A DNA stretch of 64,000 nt. Source: Roseivirga sp. Lineage in GTDB: Bacteria; Bacteroidota; Bacteroidia; Cytophagales; Cyclobacteriaceae. The notes beneath the pieces were generated by a model that saw nothing but the letters and a program-made list of their open reading frames with translations, had not been told where the DNA came from and did no database searches. Shown piece after piece: positions 63,459 to 64,000 of the stretch. The stretch spans positions 558,001-622,000 of the forward strand of contig JAGYIY010000002.1 in assembly GCA_018402485.1 (NCBI GenBank). Direction: 5' to 3'. Position 1 is the stretch's first letter. Every line of letters begins with the position of its first letter. A program made the translations under genes and the position numbers.

Positions 63459-64000
63459 ATAGCTCCTCCTTTCACCATGTATCTTTTATGAGCTAAAATT
63501 TACCCAAATAAAGTAATCTAGGGTATTTTCAGTTCCTTTTTGCCATCCATAAAATGTCCCAATAACGATGGATTAGAAGCTTCAGTTTTTCTTAAACAAC
63601 ATTTGGCTTACTTTAAAGAGTGCAAGCTATTCTTGCCTTTCCTTTAGCAGAAAAACCGATCTAACTACCTTCAAAAGATTAGTAAAATACCTTGCTTCAA
63701 AAAGGGTACGTTAGCGCATTTCAAAGCGGGAAAGTCGCTATTTTTGAAAGGGAGGACCAAGCGGAGCGCATAAAAAAAGGCTCGGTAGGTCAACACCGAG
63801 CCCAAAGGTCAAAAACTCAAAATATCTGAACTAATTATAAAAACTAATTCAAAACAACAACTCTAAGATATGTTCATAGAGAAACTACGCAAGTGTTAGG
63901 AATCAAAAAATCGTATTTTTTTTAAAAGCTGATAAAATTTAATACTCTCAATTACTTTTACTATATTAATTCTTTATTTAGTTTTATACATCACGGAATA
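63459..64000. other. Gene-poor right end of the window
   Basis: 542 bases with no supported gene on either strand. It contains a strong minus-strand terminator (63772-63802) and a TATTTTTG at 63739-63746 that matches a -7 element on the plus strand. From 63804 to the end it is about 75-80% A/T. A gene may start or end beyond the right edge. Confidence 0.5.
63772..63802 (-). terminator. Strong intrinsic terminator without an identified gene
   Basis: On the minus strand an 8-bp perfect GC-rich stem (GGCTCGGT with ACCGAGCC, bases 63779-63786 and 63795-63802) with an 8-base loop is followed by seven T residues. The nearest possible upstream coding region lies beyond 64000. Confidence 0.75.

Noticed and set aside
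1..64000. CRISPR arrays, insertion sequences, prophage or restriction systems
   Set aside because: No repeated spacers, transposase, integrase or phage structural motifs were found. The HsdR_N and HNH proteins lack the partners needed for a restriction or mobile system.

Overview
The window is from a member of the Bacteroidota, most likely a marine or soil Cytophagales-type bacterium; this is an inference. The signs are the alternative complex III genes (actA, actB), a secreted amylase with a type IX secretion C-terminal signal, fused E1 alpha/beta ketoacid dehydrogenase, an exbB / small membrane protein / exbD / exbD operon, DUF177-rpmF-fabH-efp-accB-accC order, DUF3109, and repeated promoters of the Bacteroidota form TTTG-N19-TAnnTTTG. 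Start codons are preceded by A/T-rich sequence rather than clear Shine-Dalgarno motifs. The base composition is even and I see no transposase, integrase, phage gene or CRISPR array, so the window reads as core chromosome.

Layout. 1-4.2 kb: start of the alternative complex III operon on the minus strand, running off the left edge. 4.5-7.0 kb: tRNA-Cys and rpsA. 7.0-10.6 kb: a six-gene, translationally coupled minus-strand operon (tsaD, coiled-coil protein, hotdog thioesterase, smpB, NlpC/P60 peptidase, HNH protein). 10.6-16.5 kb: a TamB-like giant protein and a photolyase. 16.7-18.4 kb: RNase P RNA, a sigma-54-type response regulator without a DNA-binding domain, and a 46-residue lipoprotein. 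18.5-27.5 kb: LuxE-like acyl-protein synthetase, lipoprotein, E1 fusion, alanine dehydrogenase, SDR, AlkB hydroxylase, HsdR_N-domain protein, AMP nucleosidase. 27.5-35.0 kb: modular amylase, UMF1-type transporter, proton-channel operon. 35-43.3 kb: tRNA-Ser, asparaginase, TatD, deacetylase/SpoIIE phosphatase operon, ruvC, HIT, greA, hydroxyacid dehydrogenase, rsmA. 43.4-50.9 kb: pdxA, SulP transporter, and the rpmF/fatty-acid cluster. 50.9-57.8 kb: a surface-glycan modification group (carbamoyltransferase, SxtJ-like protein, two glycosyltransferases, two FkbM methyltransferases). 57.9-63.5 kb: ahcY, birA, rsfS, ftsH, lpxH. 63.5-64.0 kb: no gene, but a strong orphan terminator.

The most distinctive parts are: the glycan carbamoylation/methylation group, which starts 6 bases after accC; the six-haem fused ActA; the output-less NtrC-type regulator; the three-fold repeated module in the amylase; overlapping or abutting divergent start codons (tsaD/tamB, birA/rsfS); and six convergent gene pairs that end 0-11 bases apart with no terminator visible between them. 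No single locus is clearly an undescribed system; the glycan group is the best candidate for follow-up.
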